Notes: generated by a model not told the origin, from the letters alone. Counted from the first letter of the stretch, positions 36,328 to 46,036 are shown. The stretch: 64,000 nt of DNA from Chamaesiphon minutus PCC 6605 (GCF_000317145.1 NC_019697.1:5158886-5222885); one strand, 5' to 3'. A program made the numbers and translations.

Positions 36328-36828
36328 ATGTCAAGCGTTGGTGAAATTGAGTCACTAGGAAAGCGCGCTCTTATTAATTTGAGCGTGCTAGTCCTGCATG
36401 GGCCAAATTTAAACCTCCTTGGGCTGCGAGAGCCACAGATCTATGGTGCGTCAACACTGTCTCAAATCGACGATCGACTACTAGAACTCGGTCTGTCGCT
36501 AGGGACTAAAGTCGAGTGTTTGCAATCAAATCATGAAGGTGCGCTAGTAGATGCCATCCATGCAGCAAGATCGCGACACCAAGGGATTGTCATTAATGCT
36601 GGGGCTTATACACATACAAGCATTGCCATCCGCGACGCGCTCGCGGGGGTGCAAATTCCGGCGGTAGAAGTTCATTTGAGTAACATTCATCAGCGCGAGT
36701 CATTTCGCCACCATTCCTACCTAGCAGCAATTGTTGTCGGTCAAATTAGCGGGTTTGGCCCTCATAGCTACGAACTAGGTTTGCGCGCGATCGTCGCTCA
36801 TCTTCAGAAATCGGCGTCGATCGATTGA
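36328..36828 (+). CDS. aroQ: Type II 3-dehydroquinate dehydratase
   Basis: 166 residues. Third step of the shikimate pathway. Family motifs in order: '[18 protein letters not shown]' with the catalytic Tyr, '[13 protein letters not shown]', '[18 protein letters not shown]' and '[20 protein letters not shown]' with the catalytic His and Arg. The N-terminal 18 residues exceed many homologues, so an internal start is possible, but no better candidate has a ribosome-binding site. Confidence 0.94.
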   Translation: MSSVGEIESLGKRALINLSVLVLHGPNLNLLGLREPQIYGASTLSQIDDRLLELGLSLGTKVECLQSNHEGALVDAIHAARSRHQGIVINAGAYTHTSIAIRDALAGVQIPAVEVHLSNIHQRESFRHHSYLAAIVVGQISGFGPHSYELGLRAIVAHLQKSASID

Positions 36829-36909
36829 AGCTAGAAGATAGAGGGGGGAGTTAGGAGTGGGGAAACGATCGAGAGTTAGATCTTAAACTAGTAATAAATA
36901 GAAATCTTA

Positions 36910-38976
36910 CTAGCCGCTCGATGCTCGATTAATTCCCAATTTACTACTGGGGTTGCTGTCTTGTGGGGAAGGCGATCGAGGGATAATACAAGAAAACGTA
37001 CTGCCTTCACCCAAGACACTTTCGACCCAGATATTGCCGCCATGCTGCTCGATAATACTGCGACAAATCGCTAAACCCAAACCAGTCCCCTCACCACTGC
37101 GCGCATCAGAAGCATCCACTTGTTGGAATCTTTCAAAAATGACGCCTAATTTGTCACTGGGAATCCCCCGTCCGCAATCTCGGACTTGAAAGAGCATCTG
37201 TCCGGTTTGTTTGGTAGCAGTAAACCAGATCGTACTACCACTAGGCGAAAACTTAATGGCATTACCGAGCAAATTGGTAAAAGTTTGAATCATCCGATCG
37301 GAATCGACCCACACTTGACCGCCTGTATCGCTGACACTGAGCTGGACGCCAGCTCTCTCGGCAATCGGTTCGATCGCATCGACAGCTTTGGCCATTAATT
37401 CCGAAACCTTGCAAACAGATTTGACCATTTGCACCGTCCCCGACTCGATCCGTTCGATATCGAGGATATCATTAACCAATCGCATCAAACGATCGGTACT
37501 ATCTACGGCAATAGTTAATAACCGCTTTTCCTTTTCTGGCTGGTCGTGTAACAAGCCACTGTCGAGCATCTTCAGCGAACCATAGATCGAGGTCATGGGC
37601 GTGCGGAGTTCGTGGCTGACGATCGCAATAAACTCATCTTTAATCCGCTCCATTTGATGTCGATCGGTGACATCTAATACCAGTGAAAAGATCGATGCCA
37701 TGCAACGCGTATCGTCTAACTGGACTGAGTTATACCACTCGCAGCTAACGATCGTACCATCTTGGCAATAGTTGCGATTGATGGTAACGTTGCTAACTTC
37801 GATGCCAGCAGTAAGTCGTGCCATGATTTCACTAATCCGGTCGGCATCTTCTGGCACCACAAATTTCCATTCATTGGGTCGTTTGCCCAAAACTTGTGCC
37901 GACGACCACCCGAAGATCTTTTCCGCTGTTGCCGACCAGCGACTGACGCGAAACTCGCGATCCCACTCGATCGCGGCGAGGGGCGAATTTTCAAAATGAA
38001 AGTTGACTTTCTGAAGGGCATTGCGTAAGTCATTCTCGATCTGCTGGCGTTGGGTAACATCGCGCAAGATAATCGTGGTGACTTTTTCGGTACCAAATTC
38101 TAAATACGAAATAGAGGCTTCTGCTGGAAATTGGCTACCATCCCGTTTGGTGCCGATGACTTGTTTTCTGTTCTCTAGCGGTCGAGCGACACGCTCGCCA
38201 GTCGATAGTTCGGGGGTGAGGTGCCACCGGATGCGTTCGCGATCGACATCGATAAACCCAACAGGGAGTAAAAGATCGAGCGATTGACCGATTGCTTCTG
38301 AGGCTGGATAGCCAAAGATTTGTTCGGCACCTTGGTTGAATAAAGCGATCTTGTAGTTGCCATCTACTGCAATGATGGCATCGCTAGCGATTTCGAGAAT
38401 TCCGGCAAATCGCGATTGAGAGATTTGGAGTGCCGCCTCCGCTTTGTGACGTTCGAGCAATTCTTGTTGCAATCGATCGTTAATTTGTTGAAGGTCTTGA
38501 GTACGTTCGAGTACCCGACGTTCGAGATCGATTTTGGCTTGACGCAGAGCTGTTTCGGCACGTTCGCGTTCGATCGCATAACGAATCGATCGCAGTAATA
38601 AATTACTATCGACTTGGCCTTTGACAAGGTAATCTTGCGCGCCTTGTTGCATAGCCGAGATCGCCAGATTTTGGTCGTCTAACCCCGTCAAGACAATAAT
38701 CGGGATATTGGCATTGCGCTGGTGGAGCGTCAGAAATGAGCTGAGTCCTTGGCTATCGGGGAGGGAAAGATCCAGTAAGATCGCATCAAAACGGCTGTGT
38801 TCTTTACCTTTAGCGGCCTTGTCCTCGATCGAGGCTAACCGATCGATCGCTTCAGCTAAAGTCATAACTGGGGTAATCTGACACCGAGTCGTCGTCACCT
38901 CGCGTAATATTTCTTGTAATAATCGGATATCGCCAGGATTGTCTTCAATAAGCAAAATGTTGAGAACAGTAATCAT
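36910..38976 (-). CDS. Hybrid sensor histidine kinase (REC-PAS-PAS-HisKA-HATPase)
   Basis: 688 residues. Receiver domain first (about 5-125; Asp69 in 'DAILLDLSLPDSQ'), then a coiled coil (about 135-185), PAS (about 190-310), PAS (about 322-440), HisKA with His455 in 'FIAIVSHELRTPM', and an ATPase with 'NLLGNAIKFSPSG' and 'GEGTGLGLAICRSI'. No membrane segment, so cytoplasmic. An N-terminal receiver makes it likely to be a middle component of a phosphorelay fed by the kinase encoded just upstream at 39526-41922. Confidence 0.93.
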   Translation of the reverse strand: MITVLNILLIEDNPGDIRLLQEILREVTTTRCQITPVMTLAEAIDRLASIEDKAAKGKEHSRFDAILLDLSLPDSQGLSSFLTLHQRNANIPIIVLTGLDDQNLAISAMQQGAQDYLVKGQVDSNLLLRSIRYAIERERAETALRQAKIDLERRVLERTQDLQQINDRLQQELLERHKAEAALQISQSRFAGILEIASDAIIAVDGNYKIALFNQGAEQIFGYPASEAIGQSLDLLLPVGFIDVDRERIRWHLTPELSTGERVARPLENRKQVIGTKRDGSQFPAEASISYLEFGTEKVTTIILRDVTQRQQIENDLRNALQKVNFHFENSPLAAIEWDREFRVSRWSATAEKIFGWSSAQVLGKRPNEWKFVVPEDADRISEIMARLTAGIEVSNVTINRNYCQDGTIVSCEWYNSVQLDDTRCMASIFSLVLDVTDRHQMERIKDEFIAIVSHELRTPMTSIYGSLKMLDSGLLHDQPEKEKRLLTIAVDSTDRLMRLVNDILDIERIESGTVQMVKSVCKVSELMAKAVDAIEPIAERAGVQLSVSDTGGQVWVDSDRMIQTFTNLLGNAIKFSPSGSTIWFTATKQTGQMLFQVRDCGRGIPSDKLGVIFERFQQVDASDARSGEGTGLGLAICRSIIEQHGGNIWVESVLGEGSTFSCIIPRSPSPQDSNPSSKLGINRASSG

Positions 38977-39070
38977 GCTGTGCTCGCGTTAGGGGACTGG
39001 ATGGGTGGACTGTACTACCTGAGGATAGATTGATGGGTGGAAGCTATTTTATAAGACCTTATGCCTTCTG

Positions 39071-39110
39071 TCTAAAACCTAAAACCTAAAACCTAAAACC
39101 TAAAGCCTAA
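39071..39110. repeat. CCTAAAR heptamer array next to the receiver gene stop
   Basis: Five units in the gap between two leftward two-component genes, ending against the stop codon of the receiver gene (39111-39113). Confidence 0.85.
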
Positions 39111-39551
39111 TTATTGAGGTGGTAATTGAACGATACTAAACCAAAAATCTTCGATCGACTGCACAATTTGAACAAATTGATTGAAGTCTACAGGTTTGGT
39201 GATATAGCAGTTGGCGTGGAGATTGTAGGCTCTGAGAATATCCTCTTCAGCTTGGGATGTGGTGAGCACCACCACTGGAATGCGTTGCAAGCGTTCGTCC
39301 GCTTTAATCTCAATCAATACTTCTGGTCCATTTTTGCGTGGTAGATTCCAATCTAGCAAAATTAGATCGGGATGCACAGCGTGATGATATTCACCCTGAC
39401 AGTGGAGAAAGTTTATTGCTTCGACACCGTCAGCCACGACGCTGAGATTGACATTGACTTCTCTATCTGCTAGAGCAATGCGAGTCAGATGTACGTCTCC
39501 TGGATTATCTTCAACGAGCAAAACTTCAATCGGGCGGCTGTTTATGGACAT
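39111..39551 (-). CDS. Single-domain response regulator (Rcp1-like)
   Basis: 146 residues from the ATG at 39551; a start 12 codons earlier is possible. A receiver with 'VLLVEDNPGDVHLTRIAL', phosphoacceptor Asp in 'LILLDWNLPRKNGPEVL' and Lys in 'CYITKPVDFNQF'. The sequence style is that of Rcp1-type regulators that serve phytochrome-like kinases. Its start overlaps the 3' end of the kinase gene (39526-41922) by 26 bp, which implies translational coupling and a cognate pair. Confidence 0.92.
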   Translation of the reverse strand: MSINSRPIEVLLVEDNPGDVHLTRIALADREVNVNLSVVADGVEAINFLHCQGEYHHAVHPDLILLDWNLPRKNGPEVLIEIKADERLQRIPVVVLTTSQAEEDILRAYNLHANCYITKPVDFNQFVQIVQSIEDFWFSIVQLPPQ

Positions 39552-41922
39552 GTTGGGGAGAGATACTACCCACCGCTGGGATGACAAAATAAAAGATCGA
39601 ACCAGAACCCGTTAGTGGCTGAAGCGGAGGTGGCTGTAAAAACGAATCCTGCTTCATCGGTGTCGATTCTACCCAAATTGTACCACCATGACGTTCGATG
39701 ATTTTTTTGCAAATCGCCAATCCGATGCCCGTTCCGGGGTAAGTGACGCGCGTGTGTAGGCGTTGAAAGATTACAAAAATTCGATCGAGATATTGAGATT
39801 CGATGCCGATGCCATTATCGGAGATCGCAAATTGCCAACTAGCTGGCGTGGCGACGCGATCGTCAGTAGCTGAAGCTGGTGATGGCTCTATGGGGGTAAC
39901 GCTAATATGAATTTTGGGCGGTACTTCGCGCCGAAATTTAATCCCATTGGCAATCAAATTTTGAAACACTTGCGTCAGTTGAGTCGAATCTCCCCACACT
40001 TCTGGAAGTGGGTCGAAAGTAATCGTGGCAGCACTTTCGGCGATCGCGACGTGCAGGTTGGAGATCGCATCTCGAACGATGAGATGACAATTGGCAATTT
40101 CAAACGGCTGCTTGCGGCTACTGACTCTGGCATAACTCAGTAATCCCTGAATCAATGCTTGCATTCTCGTCGCGCCATCTACAGCATAATCGATAAATTC
40201 GTCAGCATCAGCATCGAGTTTGCCTTGATAGCGACGGGAGAGGAGCTGGAGATAACTAATCACCATCCGCAGTGGCTCTTGGAGATCGTGAGAGGCTACA
40301 TGAGCAAACTGTTCTAGTTCGGCATTCGATCGAGCCAGTTCGCGACCTTGGAGTTGCTCTTGTTCTAATAACTGGGCTTGAGTGATAGCAATTCCCAGTT
40401 GGGTTGCCAGTTGCGAGAGCATTTCGACCTCCTTGGGATACCATTTTCGGGGTGCTTGACAGTGATGGACGATTAACAGTCCCCACAACTCATCTCGCAA
40501 ATAAATGGGGACGATGGCACTAGCTTTGACAGCAAATAGATCGAGAAATTCTAGATAACAAGGCTGAAATCCAGCCTGAGTGATATCGGCAACAGTCTTG
40601 ATGCGGCCATGGGTATAACGAGCGTGGTAATTCCGATTGAAGCAAGGATCGTTGATGTTACTGCCCATTACTGCGGGATAACCTGCCAAGACTCGCTCCT
40701 GTACTGCCGCTCCAGAACCATCTGCCGCAAATCTATAAATTAAGACTCGATCGACTGCTAAGAGTTTCTGAACTTCTTCGACCGCAGTTGCTAAGATGTC
40801 CTCTAATCTCAAGGATTGGCGAATTTTTTGAGAGATTTCGGCAAACAGTCGCGCTTGCTTACGCAACCGGACGCGTTCTCTAATATCGATCGTCGTCGCA
40901 TGCGCGCCGATATAGTTGCCCAGCTCGTCTTTAATCGCTACTACTGTCGTACTAACTGGCACGCTGCTACCATCTTTGCGCATCATCTGAAGTTCGACAT
41001 CATGAATCCAGCCGCGCTTTTTGAGGATCGCGAGATTGTCGTCAAATTTTTGGATGCTTTGAGTCGCAAGCAAGTCTCCAAGCTGCTTGCAACCGACGAT
41101 TTCGGCTTCTTCATACCCCAATATTTGGAGTAAAGTGCGGTTGATCCGCATCACTTTGCCGTTAGTATCTAAGGAATGATAGCCACAGGGAGCATTGTGA
41201 TACAATTCCTCAAATTCGGTAGCATATCCACGCACGATCGCTTCAGACTGCTGTTGTTTGGTGCGATCCCAACTTACCAATCCATACAACACCGATAATA
41301 ATACTAAATCTAATAAACTAGAGATCCCAAAAGCCAGTTTAGTATCGGCGAGGCTTTGTCTGGATTCGGCTTGCAATCGCTCTAGTGCTTTTCGTTCGAC
41401 TCGAGCGCGCTCAATGAGCGATTGCCGCACCGTTTCGAGTGCTTGTTGTCCTTGCTGCGATAAGACTAGTTGTCGCGCGGGGGTTAATACCGCTGCTTGT
41501 CGCCTGTCGATCGTGGTAACTAGTTCGTCCAAATTTCGATCGATTTTCTGCTCGAAGTCGATAATTTGCTGTTTTTGGACACTCGGATCGTTGGTACCGA
41601 CGCGCATTAGCGGCTGATTCAAATCGGATTTTAATTTAACTAATGATTTTAACTTATTACGGATTTGATTGATATCGATCCGGTGAGCTGCCAAATATTG
41701 AGGATTGTTGGTCAACAGATATTCGCGTTGTCCCCGTTCGACATCTTTTAATGAAGAAACCATTTGTTCCAAAATAGTGATAATTCGATCGCTGCACACC
41801 TCTGCATGGCTATTTCTAGAGATCGTTGTAATACTTTGATAAGCCAGAACAGCATTAATTGCCAATACGAAAAGAGTAGCGGCAAAGCCAATTGATACTT
41901 TACCAGATGCGATGTTTTTCAT
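39526..41922 (-). CDS. Membrane histidine kinase with CHASE3, PAS and cyanobacteriochrome-like GAF
   Basis: 798 residues. Transmembrane helices near 11-29 and 198-216 enclose a CHASE3-type sensor region. Then PAS (about 235-350) and GAF (about 362-520) with DPCF (Cys427) and 'AGFQPCYLEFLDLFAVKAS' (Cys455), the two-cysteine arrangement of DXCF cyanobacteriochromes. HisKA has His545 in 'FAHVASHDLQEPLRM', followed by an ATPase ('VFQNLIANGIKF', 'GTGIGLAICKKI'). Autophosphorylates and probably passes phosphate to the overlapping Rcp1-like regulator. Bilin binding is inferred from the cysteines only. Confidence 0.92.
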   Translation of the reverse strand: MKNIASGKVSIGFAATLFVLAINAVLAYQSITTISRNSHAEVCSDRIITILEQMVSSLKDVERGQREYLLTNNPQYLAAHRIDINQIRNKLKSLVKLKSDLNQPLMRVGTNDPSVQKQQIIDFEQKIDRNLDELVTTIDRRQAAVLTPARQLVLSQQGQQALETVRQSLIERARVERKALERLQAESRQSLADTKLAFGISSLLDLVLLSVLYGLVSWDRTKQQQSEAIVRGYATEFEELYHNAPCGYHSLDTNGKVMRINRTLLQILGYEEAEIVGCKQLGDLLATQSIQKFDDNLAILKKRGWIHDVELQMMRKDGSSVPVSTTVVAIKDELGNYIGAHATTIDIRERVRLRKQARLFAEISQKIRQSLRLEDILATAVEEVQKLLAVDRVLIYRFAADGSGAAVQERVLAGYPAVMGSNINDPCFNRNYHARYTHGRIKTVADITQAGFQPCYLEFLDLFAVKASAIVPIYLRDELWGLLIVHHCQAPRKWYPKEVEMLSQLATQLGIAITQAQLLEQEQLQGRELARSNAELEQFAHVASHDLQEPLRMVISYLQLLSRRYQGKLDADADEFIDYAVDGATRMQALIQGLLSYARVSSRKQPFEIANCHLIVRDAISNLHVAIAESAATITFDPLPEVWGDSTQLTQVFQNLIANGIKFRREVPPKIHISVTPIEPSPASATDDRVATPASWQFAISDNGIGIESQYLDRIFVIFQRLHTRVTYPGTGIGLAICKKIIERHGGTIWVESTPMKQDSFLQPPPLQPLTGSGSIFYFVIPAVGSISPQHVHKQPPD

Positions 41923-42102
41923 CGAAAGAGCTTTGCTGGCTATTGATTTTACTATCTAGGGATTGCGGATTGGGTTTGTCCTGACGATCGATACTTGAAA
42001 TCAACTATCGATCGTCAACGATCGAACTGTAGCGATAATACCACCCGATCGCCATCTTGGTATCGAGCGGGAGATTAAGTCGGTGCAGCTAAATTGCCGC
42101 AA

Positions 42103-43356
42103 CTATTTTACACCAGCAACATTCATAATTGACATGTGCGTCCAGGTGGCTGGATGACGATAAGTCTCACTGACTAGGGATTGGCAAGCCAGATAAAAAA
42201 TATAATCGGCTAAGACCATGTGCTCGTCAGTTCCCATCAACTTATCGACGATCGACTTACATAAACCAGGCACAGCGGGGGCAAAGTGTCCGGATAATAA
42301 CCAATCGATCGCTTGTCGGATCTGGGGATAATGCTTGTAGTAATTATACGGATCGTAACCGTATTCTTTAAATAAGGTTATTTCCGGAATTGCCAGTCCA
42401 AACCGAAAACAATTTTCTTCACCGACAAGTTGCTGCAACCAAGTATTAGTTTTTCCCAAACTACCGATCGAGATAACGCCATTTATAGCTGCTTTAAGTT
42501 TGCCTAAGTCGATGTCTTCGATCTTCGCTGTGGCAATTTGTTGGGTCACATCTGCTGCTGCAAACATCTGGTTGGTGAGTGCTGCCGATGCTGGTACGTA
42601 AACTACCTGCAATTTATTGCAGACATCGGGATCTGCTGCCAAAACTCGGCTTAGAGATTCGATGAGTGCGATCGTTTCTCGACGCTCGATCTCGTCCACT
42701 AGCGCGTCATTTGCATCTGCTACGCTGTCGATTTCTAAAGGTTGAGGTGCGCTCGCATCGCCAAAGATAAAGGTGCGCGGCAAGATATCGCTACTGGGAT
42801 TTTGCTTGAGACGATCGAATAGATCGATGATGTGTAATATGTTTAACAGTTGGCGTTGGTGTCCGCAAATCGGTTGCAACTGAAGGTCGAATAGGGAATT
42901 GACGTTAATTTTAATCCCGTGCAATCGCTGCAATGCGTTAGCGAAGGCTTGCTTATTCGTTTGTTTGACAGCCTGCCACTGCAATTGAAATAAAGGGTCG
43001 CCCGCTAGTGGTGTTAGCTGCTGAAGGTCTTCTAAATGAGTCATCCACCGATCTCCGATCGTGGTTGTTACTAATCTGGCAAGGCGATGATTTCCCGTCA
43101 ATGGTTGCTGACGTGGATTTAAATTTGGTGTTACCGTCTGCGGTGCTCGATCGAGCTTGAGGATGTTAGCATCGCTCGTCCACCGCTGCCGATTGCGCTC
43201 GATCGAACGTGGTAAGGAGGCTAGAGTCTTTGAATTATTAGGAGTCTGGTTCCGACTAGGAGCATTCAATCTGCGCGGCAGGTTGGCCAAAGTTGCTTGT
43301 GTAGTTTGTAGTAAGGATGAGCCGATCTCTGTCCGAAAATTAATACTTTCTATCAC
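42103..43356 (-). CDS. Stand-alone C-terminal domain of a glycogen phosphorylase-like protein
   Basis: 417 residues. Residues about 78-415 follow the C-terminal half of glycogen phosphorylase in order: 'IGDRWMTHLEDLQQL', 'NSLFDLQLQ...HQRQLLNILHIIDLF', 'PRTFIFGDASAP', 'KLKAAINGVISIGSL' (Lys288 aligns with the PLP lysine), 'GYDPYNYY' and 'WTHMSIMNVAG'. The N-terminal catalytic half is missing and replaced by 70 basic, Asn/Pro-rich residues; the final 'FSSDR' segment is also gone. 'KRIHEYKRQ' has become 'QPICGHQRQ' and 'EASGTGNMK' has become 'KIEDIDLGKLK', so phosphorolysis is unlikely. The frame is open and long. Confidence 0.75.
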   Translation of the reverse strand: MIESINFRTEIGSSLLQTTQATLANLPRRLNAPSRNQTPNNSKTLASLPRSIERNRQRWTSDANILKLDRAPQTVTPNLNPRQQPLTGNHRLARLVTTTIGDRWMTHLEDLQQLTPLAGDPLFQLQWQAVKQTNKQAFANALQRLHGIKINVNSLFDLQLQPICGHQRQLLNILHIIDLFDRLKQNPSSDILPRTFIFGDASAPQPLEIDSVADANDALVDEIERRETIALIESLSRVLAADPDVCNKLQVVYVPASAALTNQMFAAADVTQQIATAKIEDIDLGKLKAAINGVISIGSLGKTNTWLQQLVGEENCFRFGLAIPEITLFKEYGYDPYNYYKHYPQIRQAIDWLLSGHFAPAVPGLCKSIVDKLMGTDEHMVLADYIFYLACQSLVSETYRHPATWTHMSIMNVAGVK

Positions 43357-43546
43357 AATCTAGATTCCTCCGTAATTTGGCGATCGATGTCACTCGCTGG
43401 ATGCTATCCACGAACGAAATGAGTTAAATAATTGGTATATCTAACTACTCGATTGGTATTTTATCTGGGAAGTTTGAGGAACTTGTGAGGGTTAAGATTT
43501 AATTTGGAATTTATTGGGCAAGGAACGAGAAGCTACCGCTTTTGGA

Positions 43547-43700
43547 CTAGTAGTCTACGGCGTAAATAAAGCTACCATTTCTTGCTCCCCGCTCCCCGCT
43601 GTCTTGTCTTGTCTTGTCTCGCATAATTCGGGAGGTTTCCTCCCGGCTGCGAGCCGCTCCCCGCAAAAATAGTACCTAGATTTACGCCGCCCAGTACTAG
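43547..43700. mobile_element. MITE-like element, copy C
   Basis: 154 bp. The left end CTAGTAGTCTACGGCGTAAA continues AAAGCTACCATTTCT; the complement of the right end reads CTAGTACTGGGCGGCGTAAA and continues CTAGGTACTATTTT. The core has CTCCCCGCTCCCCGCTGTCT, TCTTG repeats and a CGGGAGG-TTT-CCTCCCG hairpin. It lies in the 434-bp spacer between the phosphorylase-like gene and the YciI gene, which holds nothing else recognised. Confidence 0.75.
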
Positions 43701-43790
43701 TGCTTAGTTTTAAGTTGCTAGATCTTCGCATTAAACAGAAAGGATCGACCAACAGATATAATGACACTCGATCCAAAATCTAAAATCCAA

Positions 43791-44060
43791 ATGACCAGAT
43801 ACATACTGTGGGGAAGTTATTGTGAAGATGTCGCCACCAAACGGACACCTTATCGAGAGGCACATTTAGCCGGACTAGCGCGCCAAAAAGCTGAAGGACT
43901 GCTAATAACGATCGGCCCTACCCAAGATCTGACCAAAGTGTTTGGGATTTATGAAGCCACCAACGAAAACCAAGTCCGCCAAGCCATTGAAGCCGATCCG
44001 TATTGGGAGCATGGAATTTGGACAGAATACCAAGTTAAAGAGTGGATTCAAGCCCTGTAG
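43791..44060 (+). CDS. YciI-like protein
   Basis: 89 residues from the ATG at 43791; an in-frame ATG at 43761 adds ten residues. Ferredoxin-like alpha/beta fold of the YciI family: 'YILWGSYCEDVATKRTPYREAHLAGL' with an exposed His, 'GLLITIGPTQDL', 'VFGIYEATNENQVRQAIEADPYWEHGIW'. The His-Asp pair is a possible catalytic site, but family functions vary. No operon partner. Confidence 0.85.
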   Translation: MTRYILWGSYCEDVATKRTPYREAHLAGLARQKAEGLLITIGPTQDLTKVFGIYEATNENQVRQAIEADPYWEHGIWTEYQVKEWIQAL

Positions 44061-44286
44061 TAAACATTTGTAGCTGCGCTCCATTTGTTGGAACATTTCG
44101 GGTAAATATCGCTCGAACTACATAGACCTCGTTGGCGAAGCCTCGCGCCTAGCGAATCGACAAGCCAAGGACTGGGTACTAGATACGATATGTATCTATT
44201 GTTACCTCGGCGATCGATCGCTGCCGATCGACAATCGCTTGATATAATCGAACTACATCCATTAAATTTTACAAAAAAGCATCACC

Positions 44287-45642
44287 ATGACTATTCGCCG
44301 TCAGTATAGTTTGCCAAACTGTACCCTAGTTTTAGACGGGTTGAGTGATGGCAGCTCCACCACTGGCATCCCCGATTCTCGTCCCGTTATGTCCAGTTTA
44401 TTTAATGCTGAATGTCACTTTGTCGGTTGCGATCGACCGCTATTTGGCGGAAGAGATTTCCTGACTAGTTTAGTCACCACAGTCAGTAACTACGCCCAAG
44501 AATTTCTCAGTGGCATACCCCATCCCAAACAGCCAGATGCCGATAAAAGTATAGTATCTCTGGTCAAAGGCGATCGCGAGAATATTCATCATTTGGAAGC
44601 AAAATTAGAATCCGATCCTGCTGGCGCAGATGCTGCATCTGGAAAGCCTGCTCGAGTTAATCTATCCACGATTCAGTTATTTGACTTGCTCGAAGCCGTG
44701 GATCAATTTCTGGCTGACAAACGGACTCTGCCAGATATTATGATTCCGCTGCAACCAGTTAGTAAATCTGTCGCTCAACCAATTTCTGCACAGGCTGTAC
44801 CTGTGGGGTTAGGACTGGCAAGTTTAGTTGTTGCTAGTTTAGTCGGCTATGCCCTCCCCGTGCCCGAAGTTACAGCACCAAAATCCACCCAACGCGCGCC
44901 GCTCGTTCAACCCAATCCAACGCCCACTAGCGTACCGGGTGCCCCACCCAATAATACTCCACAGTCATCTACTAGTCCGGTACCTTCCCCTGTAAGCGCG
45001 CTTCCTAGCAAATCGAACACGCTGGTCGAAGCTACTCAAATCGGATTCCTCGAACGCAAATTACAACGCGACCTCAGCAAAAATTGGCAAGAACGGGGTC
45101 AAATCAAACAAGCTGCTAGTTTTAACGTTAAAGTCAATCAAGATGGCCAGATCGTCAATTATCAGGTCGTAGGACAGACAGATGCCGAGCAATCTAAGCT
45201 CACTCCTTTACCCAAACTCGCCACCAACAATAACGATACCAACCAAGCGATCGGGAATTTTAGCGTCGTATTTAACCCCACCGGATTGCTAGAAGTCAAA
45301 CCCACCGATTCATTACAGGGGCTAAAGAGTTTCGGTAAACCAATTACCGAGCCTAAATTGCAGACGGATCTGGCAACACAGCTCAGAACAACGCTTCAGA
45401 AATCCCTACCTGGTGGCAAACCAATCGATGCTCAAAATCTCAATTACCGAGTCGCGGTGACCAAAACTGGCGAAATTGTCGATTACGAGCCAATAGATCG
45501 ACTAGCAGCCGATCTCGAAGCTAAAACCCCACTGCCAAAATTGACAACATTCAACGCTCAAGCGGCAATTTCTCAAGAACCACTCGCCCAATATCAAGTC
45601 ATATTTCAACCCGACGGCAAAATTTTAGTGACACCCAAATAG
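44287..45642 (+). CDS. DUF4335 domain protein
   Basis: 451 residues. The N-terminal half matches the cyanobacterial DUF4335 pattern ('RQYSLPNCTLVLDGLSD', 'RPVMSSLFNAECHFVGCDRPLFGGRDF'). A hydrophobic stretch near 178-194 ('GLGLASLVVASLVGYAL') may be a membrane anchor, followed by a Pro/Thr/Ser linker. The C-terminal half consists of two related segments ('KVNQDGQIVNYQVVGQTD', 'AVTKTGEIVDYEPIDRLA'), apparently an internal duplication. Function unknown. Confidence 0.88.
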   Translation: MTIRRQYSLPNCTLVLDGLSDGSSTTGIPDSRPVMSSLFNAECHFVGCDRPLFGGRDFLTSLVTTVSNYAQEFLSGIPHPKQPDADKSIVSLVKGDRENIHHLEAKLESDPAGADAASGKPARVNLSTIQLFDLLEAVDQFLADKRTLPDIMIPLQPVSKSVAQPISAQAVPVGLGLASLVVASLVGYALPVPEVTAPKSTQRAPLVQPNPTPTSVPGAPPNNTPQSSTSPVPSPVSALPSKSNTLVEATQIGFLERKLQRDLSKNWQERGQIKQAASFNVKVNQDGQIVNYQVVGQTDAEQSKLTPLPKLATNNNDTNQAIGNFSVVFNPTGLLEVKPTDSLQGLKSFGKPITEPKLQTDLATQLRTTLQKSLPGGKPIDAQNLNYRVAVTKTGEIVDYEPIDRLAADLEAKTPLPKLTTFNAQAAISQEPLAQYQVIFQPDGKILVTPK

Positions 45643-45716
45643 ATCGCGTCAAGTGCAGACATCTTGCGCAGTGTGCGGTTGACAGCCCTAGTCAGGACTG
45701 ACAAAATAGAAGTTAT

Positions 45717-46001
45717 ATGAGCAAACTTATCCCACCGCAAGATTCAGGGATAGTACCTTTTTCGGGGGAACGCTCCGCACGAAGAGGTACTGCACCCAAG
45801 GAACGGCTCTCGCTAGCGAGATCGTCATGGCAATTAGTACCTTATAGCCTGCTAGGGGCAGGTTTGTTTGCTTGGGTGTCTAGTGCCCATCTCAACCAAT
45901 TTTTCTCGGTCTATTTAGTCTTGCTGGCAGCACAACTGGGCACTGTAGGCATCTACTCGCTCATGGGTTGGCTCAGATCGAGAGATCGACAGAATTTTTA
46001 G
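45717..46001 (+). CDS. Small membrane protein, hypothetical
   Basis: 94 residues. Two hydrophobic helices (about 40-57 and 62-86), short basic C-terminus. Residues 17-35 come from a stretch whose DNA (GAACGCTCCGCACGAAGAGG...) looks like an intergenic repeat type, so part of the N-terminal region may derive from inserted repeat DNA. Lies between the DUF4335 and TM2 genes in the same direction. No family recognised. Confidence 0.55.
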   Translation: MSKLIPPQDSGIVPFSGERSARRGTAPKERLSLARSSWQLVPYSLLGAGLFAWVSSAHLNQFFSVYLVLLAAQLGTVGIYSLMGWLRSRDRQNF

Positions 46002-46036
46002 CCGCTTACTGTCTTAATCCACGGAGCAAATGACTG

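Noticed and set aside
43555-43776. 73-codon minus-strand frame upstream of the YciI gene
   Set aside because: It lies within MITE-like copy C and translates its inverted repeats and hairpin.
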